Positions 5,819 to 6,240 of a stretch of 6,240 bases of DNA are shown here, piece by piece. How positions within the stretch are numbered: position 1 is the first letter of the stretch; each line of letters begins with the position of its first letter. A program made the position numbers and the translations under genes. Origin of the DNA: Pseudomonadota bacterium (lineage in GTDB: Bacteria > Pseudomonadota > Alphaproteobacteria > Rhodobacterales > Rhodobacteraceae); NCBI GenBank assembly GCA_027592105.1, contig JAQCLA010000149.1, positions 1 through 6,240 on the forward strand, given 5' to 3'. The notes below the pieces were generated by a model that made no database searches, was not told the DNA's origin, and saw only the letters and a list, made by a program, of their open reading frames with translations.

Positions 5819-6240
5819 TCTGGGGCCCGTCATCGTCACGGGCGGCAGCCGGGGCATCGGGGCGGCTACTGTGCGCGCGCTGGTGGCTGCGGGGCGGCCG
5901 GTGGTGTTTTCCTATGCCAGCAACACGGCAGCCGCCGATGCGCTTTGCGCGGAACTCGGTGGGCATGTCCGTGCGCTTTGCGCCGATGTCACCGATCCGG
6001 CGACCCCTGCCCGGCTCTTCGATCTTTGCCAAACGGCCTTTGGTCCGGCTACGGGGCTTTTCGCCAATGCCGGCATCACGGGGCCTGCAAGCAAGATCAC
6101 CGATTTGTCGCTCGCCGATCTGACCCGCGTCATCGACACCAATCTGATCGGCAGCTTCCTGACCGTGCAAGAGGGCGCGCGGCGCATGGGCAAAGGCAGC
6201 GCGATGGTGCTGATGTCGAGCCGGGCGGCGGAACTGGGCG
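5802..6240 (+). CDS. Short-chain dehydrogenase/reductase, NADP-type (SDR 2), 3' end cut by the window
   Basis: The first 146 residues of a second classical SDR are present; the rest lies past the window edge. TGGSRGIG (13-20) binds the cofactor. The Arg in this motif and the second-strand end FSYASN, without an acidic residue, suggest NADP(H), unlike SDR 1. ADV at 61-63, NAG at 89-91, the N114 region (IDTNLIGSF) and the start of the catalytic strand MVLMSS (S139/S140) follow in the right order; the YxxxK pair falls outside. The start at 5802 puts the first 17 bases inside the BKACE gene, in another frame, and gives a normal short N-terminus before the first beta strand. It clearly belongs to the operon. 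It could reduce a carbonyl that SDR 1 or the CRYL1-like enzyme generates, or act on a different hydroxyl. The SDR family is sure; the substrate is unknown. Confidence 0.92.
   Translation, partial: MVSHSDLGPVIVTGGSRGIGAATVRALVAAGRPVVFSYASNTAAADALCAELGGHVRALCADVTDPATPARLFDLCQTAFGPATGLFANAGITGPASKITDLSLADLTRVIDTNLIGSFLTVQEGARRMGKGSAMVLMSSRAAELG

Noticed and set aside
4952..5857. 301-codon open frame on the minus strand
   Set aside because: It is antisense to the BKACE gene, whose + strand product matches its family over the full length.

Overview
The window is GC-rich, tightly packed DNA with every supported gene on the + strand. Base composition, codon use and the gene families present (FCD-type GntR regulator, DUF849/BKACE enzyme, CRYL1-like dehydrogenase) suggest an alphaproteobacterium, most likely of the Rhodobacteraceae. 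This is inferred from style and family content, not from a marker gene. I saw no RNA genes, mobile elements or CRISPR repeats.

Region 1 (2-1865) is the end of an exopolysaccharide-type unit. It holds the C-terminal part of a membrane-bound, BcsA-like family 2 glycosyltransferase, whose stop codon overlaps the Shine-Dalgarno of an exported GH26-like beta-glycanase. A polymer synthase next to an exported glycanase recalls the BcsA/BcsZ arrangement of cellulose operons.

Region 2 (1866-2402) holds one small gene, a secreted 96-aa protein of unknown function with two C-terminal cysteines. It lies between gaps rich in dyad symmetry. Upstream are an 8-bp inverted repeat (1965-1984) and a perfect 10-bp inverted repeat (1994-2028) that reaches into its ribosome binding site. 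Downstream is a 12-bp palindrome (2365-2376) beside a TTGACA box.

Region 3 (2403 to the window end) is a compact catabolic operon: GntR/FCD regulator, SDR dehydrogenase, CRYL1-type 3-hydroxyacid dehydrogenase, BKACE beta-keto acid cleavage enzyme and a second SDR cut by the window edge. The genes overlap by 4, 1 and 17 nt or are 22 nt apart, so they are probably co-transcribed and co-translated. The simplest reading is that a 3-hydroxy acid is oxidised to a 3-keto acid, which BKACE splits with acetyl-CoA into acetoacetate and a new acyl-CoA. The SDRs would prepare or invert hydroxyl groups, and the regulator would sense a pathway compound. The substrate cannot be read from the sequence and is the main open question.
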